Of a stretch of DNA of 64,000 nt, positions 1 through 11,300 are shown one piece after another. The position numbers were made by a program, and so were the translations under genes. Position 1 is the first letter of the stretch. Each line of letters opens with the position of its first letter. Below the pieces are notes generated by a model that was given only the letters and a program-made list of their open reading frames with translations, was not told where the DNA came from and made no database searches. This stretch comes from Dioscorea cayenensis subsp. rotundata. Lineage: Eukaryota; Streptophyta; Magnoliopsida; Dioscoreales; Dioscoreaceae. The stretch is from NCBI RefSeq assembly GCF_009730915.1, contig NC_052474.1:1337501-1401500 (forward strand), read 5' to 3'.

Positions 1-3000
1 CCAAGTAGCATCAGAGTATGCACGAAGCTGTAGAGACTATGATGGGAGAAAAGGAGACCCTGAGATGGAGTCGCCTGGAGATAGCGCAAAAGCCGCAACA
101 AATGAGCATAGTGAACAGAAGTAGGTACACTGACAAACTGACTCAAAACATGCACAACATAAGCAATGTCCGGTCGGGTGATGGTAAGATAGACAAGACT
201 CCCAACTAAGTGACGGAAGCGTGTCGGATTGGACAAGAGAGTCCCCTAATCAGGACGCAACTAAAGATGAAGCTCCATAGGAGTGGTCGCGATGCGAGAG
301 TCAGAGAGAGCGACCCGAGCCAGAATATCAGAAGTGTAACGCTGCTGGAACGACTGAAAACCATCAGAAGTAGATGTGACCTCAATGCCTAAAAGATACT
401 CAAACGACCAAGATCAGTCATCTGAAAGTGCTGCTGAAGGTGAAACTTGACAAACTCTACGTGAGCAGGGTCATCACCGGTGATGATCATTCATCCACAT
501 AGAGCAACAAAAGAGTCCGGCTACGAGAGGAGGAGTACACAAACAAAGATGGATCATGCAGACTAGGTTGAAAACCAGCGGTTGCCATAGCGGAACTGAA
601 ACACGCAAACTAGGCCCAAGAAACCTGTTTGAGACCATAGAGGGCGCGTCGTAGGCGACAGACAAGGCCAGAAGGAGAGGAGAGGCCAGGGGAAGGAAGC
701 ATGTACACCTCCTGCTGAAGGTCCCCGTGAAGAAAAGCATTCTTCACGTCAAGTTAAAAGAGAAACCAAATCCCATGTAGAAGTGCGCTCGAGAGCCTCC
801 AACTCAGTAGACATAGCAGCCGGCTATTCAGGTATCTGAACAGCGCCACGGTAAGAAGCCATCTCTGGAGGGCCACTGGAAGGAGGGAGTGGTAGATCAA
901 GTAGCTGAGAAGCAAGGTTGAGGCGGTCGGGGGATGGCGATCTCGAAAGGGATAGCGACGTGCAGGAGGATCATCCTTAGGACACTCGCTAGAGGAAAGC
1001 TGAGACATTGGAGGTGAATGCTCAGGAGGAGGGTGAGAGCGACGAACATAGTGATAGGGAAGAGATTGGATAGGAACCTGGACAGGAAGATCAACAGACA
1101 ACAAAGATGAAGGTGGAGGAGAGGATGAGCGGCGCGACACAGGTGGAGATGGGGAAGGGAGAGATGGTGTGGGTAACACAGGAGATGATAAAGCAGGTGG
1201 TGGTGACATGGTAAGAAACTGGACATTAGTCGATGTAGTGAAGGAGTGAGTAGATGAAGAAGGAACAAAGAAAGGACGATCCTCGATAAATGTAACATTA
1301 CGCGAGATACGAATGCGACGCGCGGCAGGATTGTAACTCTGATAACCCTTGTGTTCAGGACTATAACCAAGGAAGACACAAGGAATAGACTGAGCAGAGA
1401 GTTTAGTCCGCTCAAGGGCAAAAGAAGGACAACACAAGCAACCAAACACACGTAGGTGAGCATATCGTGGAGGGCTTGAGAAAAGACACTCCCCGGGGCT
1501 GCGACCCTGAAGAAAAGAGGAGGGTTGAAGGTTGATAAGATAAATAGTAGTACAGACAGCCTCAGCCCAGAAGTGGGGTGGAACATGGGAGGCAATAAAA
1601 AGGGTACGAGCAGTCTCAATGATATGATGATGTTTCCTTTCCGCAGTGCACATACGCGAAGGATGACGTAAGGCGAAGATGATCGAGCACATACGCCCCA
1701 CTATGGCGATGGCCAGCTCCAATGAGGTTCCCTGTAAGACGATCCTGCACACGACACCCAAACTCATAAAAAATAACAAGGTAACCAAGGGAGGCGAGCT
1801 GGCTAGCAGAGATAAGATTCATAGATAGTTGGGATACATAGGCAACATCGAGAAGGTGGAAGTGAGTGGTATGTAAAAGGTTACGACTGGTGACGGGAAG
1901 AGTGGTGCTATTAATAATTATGACATGAAGGTCGGAGGAAATAGGCTAAGAGGAGTGAAGGTGAGTAACATCATAGATCATATGAAAAAAAGCTCTAGAA
2001 TCAAGCAACCAAGAGGATGGAGAGATACCTGTAGGGGCGGAGGTGACCAATGGATGAGAGGTGTCTGAGGTATCCTGAGGGAGGACGGGGCTGAGGATGG
2101 AGAAACTTGACTCCGGGAAAGTTGCTGGACAAGCTGCTAAAGTTGCTCTGCAGATCGAGGGCCAATCGGAGAAGCAGAATGCGAGGCTGGGGTGACGCGC
2201 TGCTGTGCTGTCTGCTGAGCTAGCTGGAGCTTGCGACACTCAGCACGAACATGACCCGGAGCATGACAGTAGTGACACCGAATAGACCGTCGCTGTGGCG
2301 CACTAGATCCTGGTCCCAAAGGCTGTGAAATAGGACGGGCGGGAGCATCAAGACCTGGTGACGACAGCAATGGAGGTGCCGGAGACAACTACGGAGCAGT
2401 GGTAGACAGTAGAATCTGCTGAGGAGCAGCAAGAACAGAGTGGGGAGCAGCAGGTGGTGGAACTGTATCTAAGGACCGAAGACGAGTCTCCTCAGCAAGC
2501 ACATAAGCCAAAGTATCACTAGCAAATGATGGGGTAACCCGGTGGAGAAACTGAGCACAAACTGCCTCGAACTCAGGCCGAAGACGCATGAGAAACTCAT
2601 AGATGCAGAGATGGTCATTCTTGAGCAATGGCGAGACACTGGGTACATGTTGGAGAAGGAGATGGGGCCATCTTTTCATACTGACGCCATAAACCACTGA
2701 GTGCTGCGAAAAAATCCTGGATAGAGCTTTCACGCTGGTAGGTGGCAGTGAGAGTCTGTAGCAAGTAGTAGCGCATTGCCTGACTGGAGGGAAGATAAAG
2801 TGCGCAAGTGATCCCAGATCTTCTTAGCCGTAGGTAAATCACAGACTGCCAAACGAATTATCCTCAGTCCACTTGGCCAAGTCCTGGGATGGGGAGGAAG
2901 ACACACTGGTAACAGTAGACTGAGAAAAGCCTGTGGAGACTGCAGTAGAAGAAACTGGAGCTGGTCAGGTACCATCAACATGACCCCAAAGATTAAGGCC

Positions 3001-3099
3001 TTGAAGGAGCACACGAAAGGTGGAGGACCACGCCTTATAATTCTTGCCATTAAGCATCACATCGGACTTCTGAAGGTAGGAGACTTGGGAAGAGGCCAT
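1..3099 (-). pseudogene. Degenerate copia gag-pol of element A (partial)
   Basis: Gag starts at 3099 (MASSQVSYLQKSDV...). A CCHC knuckle, CHYCHAPGHVRAEC, lies near 2240-2290. The protease region near 1970-2030 reads LLDSRAFFHM, so the active-site DSG glycine has become Arg. The integrase and its C-terminal part (FWAEAVCTTIYLINL, then RVFGCLCC and VFLGYSPEHKGY) are at about 1290-1660. The RT active-site YVDD region near 474-505 is broken by a frame change within the motif. RT continues leftward (LVGSLVYLTITRPDIAY near 125-205). Several frame changes separate these blocks. RNase H is off the window. Confidence 0.85.
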
Positions 3100-3349
3100 G
3101 AAATCCAACACCAAGGAAAAAACGGAAGCACCAGCGCAGTGAAGAGGAGATAGGGCGCTGGGGAAGCACCGGCGAGAGGCACCGGGCAAAAGAGAGATGA
3201 TCGTGGACAGACGCAGGCGCGCGGTGGAGAGAAGACACGGAATAGACCAGGCGCGCGGGGAAGACTTGGGTGCGCGGTGACGAGCAGGCGCGCGAAGGAA
3301 TGCAGTGAGGCGGACATGGCCGGCGACGTTGAAAAAAATTAGGGTTTGG

Positions 3350-3361
3350 CTCTTGATACCA
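3350..3361 (-). other. Primer-binding site of element A
   Basis: The minus strand reads TGGTATCAAGAG immediately after the LTR. This matches the 3' end of initiator tRNA-Met over the first eight bases, as usual for plant copia elements. Confidence 0.8.
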
Positions 3362-3490
3362 TGTTAGAATTAGATGATCTCATTATCAATCAGAACAAGG
3401 TCACATGAATATGTATATACACAAGTATACAAGTATGGCAGATGTACAAAGATGGATAGACAGTTGTATACACAGTTGTATTGCCTAACA
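3362..3490 (-). repeat. 5' LTR of element A (129 bp)
   Basis: The + strand reads TGTTAGAATTAG at the left end and TTGCCTAACA at the right, giving a 6-bp perfect terminal inverted repeat with canonical TG...CA ends. The primer-binding site abuts it on the internal side. At 129 bp it is at the short end for copia LTRs. The host side is GATAC (3491-3495), the expected target duplication if the other flank were visible. Confidence 0.85.
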
Positions 3491-6400
3491 GATACATCAT
3501 CTTCTACCATTCCCAATTTAGTATTAGGGTCCATAGGAGTACTGGTTGGCTTGCATGCAATCTTCCCCGTCTCTTTGAGAAGGTCTGTGACATACTTATG
3601 TTGAGATATAAAGATACCATTTTTTGAATGCGCTACATCTATACCCAAAAAGTATTTCAATCTGCCCAAGGTCTTGATGTCAAATTCTTTTGCTAAGCAC
3701 TTCTTCACCACTTCTTGCTCTTTTCTATCATTACCTGGCAAAATAATGTCATCCAGATACACAAGGAGCACAATAACTTCCCTTGAATTAGAATGTTTGA
3801 TAAATAGAGTATGATCTCGTTGACATTGTTTATATCCCATTTTCAACATTACCTGAGTGAACCTTCCAAACCACGCTCTAGGAGATTGTTTTAGGCCATA
3901 CGAAGCCTTCTTTGATCTGCATACTGTTTGTGGTGGCACATTACTCTCAAGTCTTAGAGGGACATTCATGTAGATTTCCTCTTCTAAATTGCCGTATAGG
4001 AAGGCATTTTTAACATCGAATTGATGCAAGTCCCACCTATAGTTAGCTGCCAAAGACAGTATTCATCTTTGCAACTGGTGCAAAAGGTTCCATAAAATCA
4101 ATCCCGTAAGTTTGTGTGTACCCTTTGGCTACCAATCTGGCTTTGTATCTTTCAATGGACCCATTTGCACCCCACAACTTTCTTCGGTAGTTGAACTAGC
4201 TCCCAAGTCTTATTTTTCTCAAGAGCTTCCAATTCTACATACATGGCTTGCCTCCATTTTTCATCAGCTAAAGCTTCATGAACATTAGAAGGTATTTGGG
4301 TGTTATGGAGGTTTCCTAAAAAGGCTTTGTAGGATTTAGACAAATTGCTAAAAGTGGAGACATGAGCAAGAGGGTATAATGGCCTTTATGTGCATTCTCG
4401 AGTTGGCTTTCTAATGGCAATAGGAACATCTAGATTTGGCATAGAATCATCTGAAGTAACAAGGGGTGTTGGATCATTGGGTTCCTGCACTGCAATAGGA
4501 GTAGAAATTGATACCTCATTTAAAGGATTCAAGGTTGATGATTGGTTGTGCATGAGTTTAGGAGCCGCCATCTTCCTCCTTGTATATACATGCTTTACAG
4601 GTGGTTTTACTGTGGAGTTTGTGTCAGCCATAATGTCTGGTGTGTGAAAGAAAAGATGACCATCCATAAAGAGATGATCCTCCTCTTCAATAGTAGGTCA
4701 TTCCTCCCCCTGAAGAGAAGAAGGGGAAAAATAGGATATACACTCATGAAAGGTAACATCACGGGATACAAAGAACTTTTGAGAGTGAGGATGGTAACAC
4801 TTGTACCCTTTTTGAGTGAGGGAGTACCCACAAAGACACACTTGAGAGTTCGAGGGTCTAGTTTTCCTCTATCTTGGCTATGAATGTGAACAAAGGCGAC
4901 ACCCGAAAACACAAGGTATAAGGTTGCTTGAGAACTGAATATGAGGATAAAAGGAAGACAAAAGTGCTATTGGACTATTCATGTCTAGGAATCTGGAAGG
5001 TAATATGTTTATAAGATAAGTGGCAGTCAAAATGGCTTCTCCCCAAAATTTTTTTGGTGTACAATGTTGAAGTAAAAGGGATCGAGTTTGGTCAAGGAGA
5101 TAGCCATTTTTCCATTCAGCTACACCATTTTGTTGTGGTGTTTTCACACATGAAGATTCATGAATAATGCCCTCTTTTTGACAAAAAGAACTAATGACTT
5201 GATTGAAATAGTCTCGAGCATTATCAGACCGTAATCTTTTAATGCTAACCCCTAATTGATTTTTAATCAAGGTCACGAATTTTGGAAATATGATACTGAG
5301 ATCAGATTTGTGCTTGAGAAGATATGTCCAAGTTACCCGGGTACATTCATCAATAAAAGTCACAAACCATTGATAGCCAGAAATAGAGGAAATAGGTGTT
5401 GGCCCCTAAATATCAGAGTGAATAAGATAAAAAGGAAATGAGCTTCTTTTATTGCTGATTGGAAAAGGAACACGCTTGTGTTTAGCAAGCTCACACACTT
5501 CACATTGAAAGCTCTCAACTTTGACATTTGTCAATAGACTAGGAAACATATTCTTAAGGACCAAAAAGGATGGATGACCAATGTGATGATGATAAAGCAA
5601 AATGTTTCTCTCACAGACTGAATAGGTATTGACAACAACTTATACTCAGACACTACAGACCCCATAAGTGGACCACCATATAGTTCAAAGAGGTAAAGGT
5701 TGCTCCTTTGCTCAGCACGTCCAATCGTCTTCCCCGAGTCCTTGGTTTGAAATACACAGTAATTACTGTTAAATATTGCAGTACAAGGCATATCTTGAGT
5801 TAATTTTTGTATGGAAATTAGATTGACAGAAATTTTGGGGACATGAACATTTTTTAGGAGTATGGAAGATGTAAGTTGGATATCACCAACACCAGCAACA
5901 GTGATGAGAGAGCCATCAGCTACAGCTATTTTCCGAGTACTCGGACAAGGTGTATAGGTGAGGAAACTGGATGCTGGAAAAGTCATATGATTTGTGGCTC
6001 CAGAATCTACAATCCAAGGAGGGGTATTTCTAATGTCTGAAGTATTTAAACTGAACAAAGATAGAGACGCACCTGAATAGATTAGGTTACTACTACCTGA
6101 AGGCTTTTCAAGGCTGTTGAGTAGGGATCTGATGCGTTCAAGAGTATCATCACTAGAGGATGTGTTTTCTGGACCATTGCTTTCAGCCATGTTAGTGTAT
6201 CCATGCCTTTTTTGAGGAGTCCCTCTTTGTCCCCACTCTCTATTTGGTGGCTTCCCATGCAATTTCCAACATTGTTCCTTTGTATGCCTTGGCTTTTTGC
6301 AATATGTGCAGAACAAGCTATCTTTATTATTTCTGAGTTGCTCTGATTTACTTATTTCAGCATGAGGACCACCCTTTTGATTTCCAAACTTAGGCTTATT

Positions 6401-7160
6401 GTGAACTTCATGTCCTGTCATAAATGCATTGACACCTTTACCTTCCTTCTGTGTATAAGTCACCATAGCTGCCTCCATGCTAGGAGAAGAGCCCATCATC
6501 AAGCTCCTACGACTCTCCTCGCCTTGAATCAAGGCAATAGCCTGATCTATCTCTGGGTTCTTATCTTTGCCTAAAATTTGCACCCTGACCTGACCATATT
6601 CTGGATTCAAGCCTGCTAGAAACAGGTACATCCTCTCTTTTTTAACATACTCCTTCACCTCGGGGCTCTTCATGGCTGCAGGCTGATAGTGATCTCGCTC
6701 TTGCCACAAAGCTTGTAGTTGATTGGCATACTCTGTAACACTTTTATTACCTTGCTTAAGAGCCATAGTTCTAAGAAGGATATCAAAAATTTGTGCATCA
6801 TCCTTAGCTTTTGAATATTTCTTACTCACTGTTTCCCAGATGGCCTTGGCATGGCAGAGTTCATGAATACATAAGGTTTACACACTTCTGGAGTCATGGA
6901 GTTCCATAACCAGGCCATAATAATTGCACCATCAGTTTCCACTTGCTGTCATTGGGATTGTTCTCCTTGCCCACAATGCGGTCTAACTTCTTTTTCCCTC
7001 TCAATATGGTTTTGATAATCTGTGACCATTTTAGATAATTTTTCCCATCAAATCTATAAGCTGCCCCCACAGAAGCTAGATCATTATGACTTTGAAAGTT
7101 GCTTTCTTGCAGCATAGTAGACTCAGTAGGATTAGAGCTGGATTTTGTGGTGTCTGCCAT
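3491..7160 (-). pseudogene. Copia gag-pol of element B (interrupted, frameshifted)
   Basis: Gag starts at 7160 (MADTTKSSSNPTEST). A frame break lies between about 6830 and 6895, then a long open stretch (6829-5531) carries the gag core, a CCHC knuckle (CTYCKKPRHTKEQC) and an intact-looking protease site (WIVDSGATNHM). Integrase follows with the pre-integrase zinc residues (GHPS..., CEVCELAKH), the DDE-type pieces IHSD and SDNARDYF, and a third block where the usual AERKN reads AEWKN. RT spans 4343-3491 with LVYLDDI at the active site, where many copia elements have YVDD. RT ends abruptly at the element A junction. Confidence 0.85.
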
Positions 7161-7466
7161 TCTCAACACAGTCCTCTAACCTTTTATGTGTCGATATAGA
7201 TATGAAAACCAATAATTAAGGCTGTTGGAATCTCTAAAAAAAATCAAAAACTCAGATTTTAAAGATGTTCCTCCAAAGAGAAAACTGAAAACGGGTGGAA
7301 TTAAGCCACCAAAATGAGACTGAATCTCCCTTGCTGAAGTATAGGTCCTTCCAGAGGGCGATGAAGGCCCTTCCAGAGGATTCAACCCTATTTTCTGACT
7401 TTTGAGTTTTCTTCTCCATCGATCCTTTAACTCTTAACACATTCCAACAGGGCTTCAGCTGTTACA

Positions 7467-7478
7467 GCTCTGATACCA
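7467..7478 (-). other. Primer-binding site of element B
   Basis: The minus strand reads TGGTATCAGAGC, a 12-base match to the consensus tRNA-iMet-complementary site of plant copia elements, directly next to the LTR edge. Confidence 0.85.
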
Positions 7479-7722
7479 TGTGCGACAATAGCAAAATGAA
7501 AGTGGTTTTACCTCATGGATTGAGTGAGCGTCTGAATTTGAGAGCTCCTCTAGCTATTTCTTCTTTCTCTTGATGTCTGGCTGTTGCCTCTCCTCATTGT
7601 TGTGGTATTTTTAAAAGACCTTTTTTATTTTTCTTATATTGCCCTTGCTTAGGCATCTTTAGGGTTTCTTTTTCTAAATTACAACTCTGTCATTGATAGG
7701 TGGCACTTGCTCCTTGCTCACA
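7479..7722 (-). repeat. Candidate 5' LTR of element B
   Basis: The inner boundary is fixed by the adjacent primer-binding site. The outer boundary at 7722 is inferred from a TGTG...CACA inverted terminus and a plausible length (244 bp). The partner LTR is not in the window, so the outer edge is not proven. The expected target duplication would be ATAGA (7723-7727). Confidence 0.55.
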
Positions 7723-8312
7723 ATAGAGATAGAGTTAGTTTGGCCTATCTGTAAATAATGTTAGCATTTCTTAATACAAATTCGTTTGGATCATGATGAC
7801 AGTTTAAAAACTCCGTATTTAATCTGCCCTGTTTGTTTTGTATGCTTGACTGGAAGCACAGAACTTTTGACGTCACAATATACTGCTGTATCTTAGATTT
7901 ATTTTCTGCCAAAATTATGGGCATAATTAGATATTGCTAGACTTATGGATTCAAATATACAATAATGAGAAAACTTGTCTTAATTTTATTTCTTTGAGAT
8001 GGATGTGGATGCATTTGAATGTAGCAATATTGCAACATTTAATGAATTTGGAAAATCATATTTTGAAGATGCATTTTGTAGAGTATCAAAGTAATACCAC
8101 TATGAGTTAATCTTTGTCAAGGAAAACAATTTCTGGAGCTAAAATCATGTCCATAATAATAGAATTCAAATGTGCATGATGTGACAGGAGATTCTTCATT
8201 TAGTGGCACTTAACTTAAAGCTATGGATATTGGGTTTTCTTGCATTTTTGAAGTCTAGAATTTCCTGGTGTGTGCGTGCGCTCATCTTTATCAATATTGC
8301 TAACTCATGCAG
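7723..8312 (+). other. Intron of the VPS13-type gene, no coding signal seen
   Basis: AT-rich sequence between the outer edge of element B and the first recognisable exon. I see no open segment with family similarity and no convincing extra exon. It ends in a normal acceptor (CTCATGCAG) at 8312. Confidence 0.6.
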
Positions 8313-11300
8313 GATAATTACATGGTGGAGTTTATTGTGACTGATCTTGGGAGAGGTACCTATCTCTTTTCTACACATTGCCTTTTGATGTTAAGTTATA
8401 TTTGGTGGTCAAATCAAAGTTCTTGATTGGGTTTGCTCTTGCAGGTGAACCTGTAGGGTTCTATTCAGCTCCACTGAAGCAGATAGCTCAAGTACTCCAT
8501 CCTAAATCAACTCTGGATAATTTTCACTTTGAGATGACTTGGGTGGAGCTTTCGAGAATGAATTTGAGGGTAAAATGCTTTGTATTTACAACTAAAAGAT
8601 CGCATTCTATTGCTATCCTTTTCCTTCTTCTTGACTGACGTAGTTTTTTTATATAAAATCTAACAGCTACATTACCAGATTTGATCATATTTATAATAAG
8701 ACATTTCTGCTTGAGACAGGAATGCCAAAGTGATGTGCACAAGAACCATGGGAGAGTTAGATGTGCTGTTTTAATTTCTCCTAGAGCTGTAAAAGATGGC
8801 AAGCAGGGATCTTCTCACAGTAGTAAACCTGGATTTATTCAAATTAGTCCAGCAAAAGAAGGGCCTTGGACAAGTGTTAGGCTGAATTATGCTGCCCCTG
8901 CTGCATGTTGGAGGCTAGGGTATGATGTTATTGCCAGTGAAGTAACTGTTAAGGATGGTAACAGATATGTCAGTATACGCTCTCTTGTTTCTATTACTAA
9001 TAATACAGATTTTGTCATTGAACTGCGCCTGAAATCCAAAAGTTCTAAAGAGAGCATTAGTTCTAATGGTGGCAACAAAGACTCTGGAAGTAGTGAGTCT
9101 GACCAGAAGACAGTTGGAACTGAGGAATTTTTTGAAATAGAAAAATATTCCCCTTCTCTTGGTTGGATTAGCTGTTCACAACATTTGCCGGTTTCATCTC
9201 AATCTAAACCAGAGTCTTCAGGTGGGGAAAACCAGGTAAAAATCGATATTTCATGGCTTCTGTTTATGATATCATATGCATTAGAAAGTATTTTTGAAAA
9301 TTTACCGTCCTGTGTTGGTGTAAGAACACTGAGAATAGGCAAATGGCTTGTTTGGTTCATGCATGTATGTGATCATGACTGTGGATGGGTGTTTGTTGTA
9401 ATTGATCGGTTGCAGTAAGAAGGTTCTTATGGCTTGTTGGATTCATGCATGCACATGGGCATGCTCTTGCTTGTTGGATTCATGCATCACATGGGCTTAT
9501 TAATGGGTGTGTTGTGTAGTTGGTCAATTGCAATTTTAAGTAACATTGTTAGCAAGTGCTATTCTCTAACAGATCCTTCAGTGGTAGATATTGATGAAAC
9601 AAACATAACATTTCCTTGAAGCATTATTTTTAGGAGAATGAGAGTGTTCAATGTTATGGAGATGCTATCTGTTCTTGGCAGTTAATACATGTAAGGGAGT
9701 TTATTTTGAACTCCTGATTAATTCTCTTTTGAAGTAATACTCTAGATTCCCACAATCTTATAATTTTCTGCTATGTAGTGCTAATGTTGTTGTTAGAGAG
9801 AAAGATCCCTATGGAGTGGTCATGTCTTTGTTGAGTCATTGTGACTATCAATCAAGAAATTTTTTTTCATTTTTGCATGTTCGCATGATCATTTGTAGAG
9901 ACTGAACCTAAAAATAAAATTAGAAAATTCATATTGTCATGGTTGTTTCCTGTGATTATGGGAAATCTATAGCGGCATGAGTTGTGTTGATTTTATTAAT
10001 GACAATTTGTCATCTTGTAGGATCAATCTCATTCTGTTATTTTATATAGGGTATCTCCAACATTGAGCTTCCTGAAGGCTGGGAATGGACTGATGATTGG
10101 CATGTTGATAAGTCACCTGGTTGCAAGGATGATGGATGGATCTATGCTCCAGATACTGGGCATATAATGTGGCCTGAGTCAGCAGGTCTTTCCAATCCTG
10201 CAAATTCTGCAAGGCAAAGGAGATGGATCAGGCACAGGCAGTATATGCCTTCAAATGAAAAGGATCAAATTTTGATTGGATTACTGAAACCAGGTAGTTG
10301 TATTCCTCTTCCTCTCTCAGGCTTGACACAACCGTATATCTTGGAGTTCAGACCAAAGAATGATAACGGCCAAAACGAATATTCATGGAGTGTTGTACTT
10401 GAGAAGCATTGCCTCAGTGATTTTTCCCTTGAACTAGAAAATTCTGATGAAATATATCTTTCAATGCTCACTGAGTCTGTTGGACTCTTGTACTGTTCTG
10501 AAATAAGTGGATCTTCATCGAACAACAGAAAGGGCTTATGGTTTTGCTTGAACACTGAGGCTACTGAAATTGGAAAAGATTTACACTCAAATCCCATACA
10601 TGATTGGAATCTGAAAATTTACTCTCCATTATCTATTACTAATTTTCTTCCTCTATCTACCGAGTATGCTGTCATTGATCAACTGCCTACTGAAGAAAGT
10701 GTTGCATGCTCTGAGGATATTATTGTTCCTGGTGAAACCATCAATATCTATAATGCTGATCCACGAGATCCTTTGTACTTGTCAGTTCTCCCTCAAGGAG
10801 GATGGAAAATGTTGCATGTATGACATACAAATTCACATGTCTATATTTGTCTCCTGCCTCTTGATTTTACTTCCTGTGATGAACTGTTCTGTTCATTTGC
10901 AGGGACCTGTACCAATAACACATCATGGCAAGATGACATCTCAAATGTTAACTCTGCAAAACTCTTTTTCTGAAAGGTGTGCTGGTGACAAACACACTCC
11001 TGAAAGTGCTACTAGATTTGTTCCTATCACCATTTTATAATGCCTAACTTTTATTGCTGCAGGATTGTTCAAATCATAGTGGAGGAAAATTTTGAGAAGA
11101 AGCACCTTATAGCAAAAGTCATTAAAATCTATGTTCCATTTTGGATTGCAAGTGCTAGATGTCCTCCACTTATTTACAGATTTATTGACATGCCAGGGAA
11201 AAGAATGCGAAGGCATTTTCCAGTCCCATTCCGTGCAAATGAGGGAAATGAAAAGGTTCGCTGGCAAATTGTAAAAGATGAATTAGTTGGGGGGTTTACA

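Larger units (their letters stand above)
1..3490 (-). mobile_element. Copia element A, 5' part, nested in element B
   Basis: Ty1/copia LTR retrotransposon read right to left and cut by the left window edge. It starts with a 129-bp LTR at 3362-3490 bounded by the perfect inverted repeat TGTTAG/CTAACA, followed directly by a tRNA-iMet primer-binding site (3350-3361). Gag, protease, integrase and the start of reverse transcriptase follow in the expected copia order down to position 1. It interrupts element B: the flanking base 3491 onward is B's RT coding sequence. The 3' LTR and the second copy of the target duplication lie outside the window. The coding part has many frameshifts, so it is not autonomous. 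Confidence 0.9.
3491..7722 (-). mobile_element. Copia element B, 5' part, interrupted by element A
   Basis: A second copia element on the minus strand. The candidate 5' LTR is 7479-7722, the tRNA-iMet primer site 7467-7478, then gag, protease, integrase and RT, cut at 3490/3491 where element A inserted. The remainder (end of RT, RNase H, 3' LTR) must lie left of the window, beyond A. It is a different family from A and C by sequence. Both A and B lie antisense to the VPS13-type gene, probably within one of its introns, because exons of that gene start again at 8313. Confidence 0.85.

Noticed and set aside
897-1619. 240-residue minus-strand frame rich in Leu and His
   Set aside because: It overlaps the copia integrase region in another frame and has no family similarity; a shadow frame.
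7723-8312. Possible further VPS13 exon upstream of 8313
   Set aside because: No segment with both splice sites and a sensible reading was found; treated as intron.
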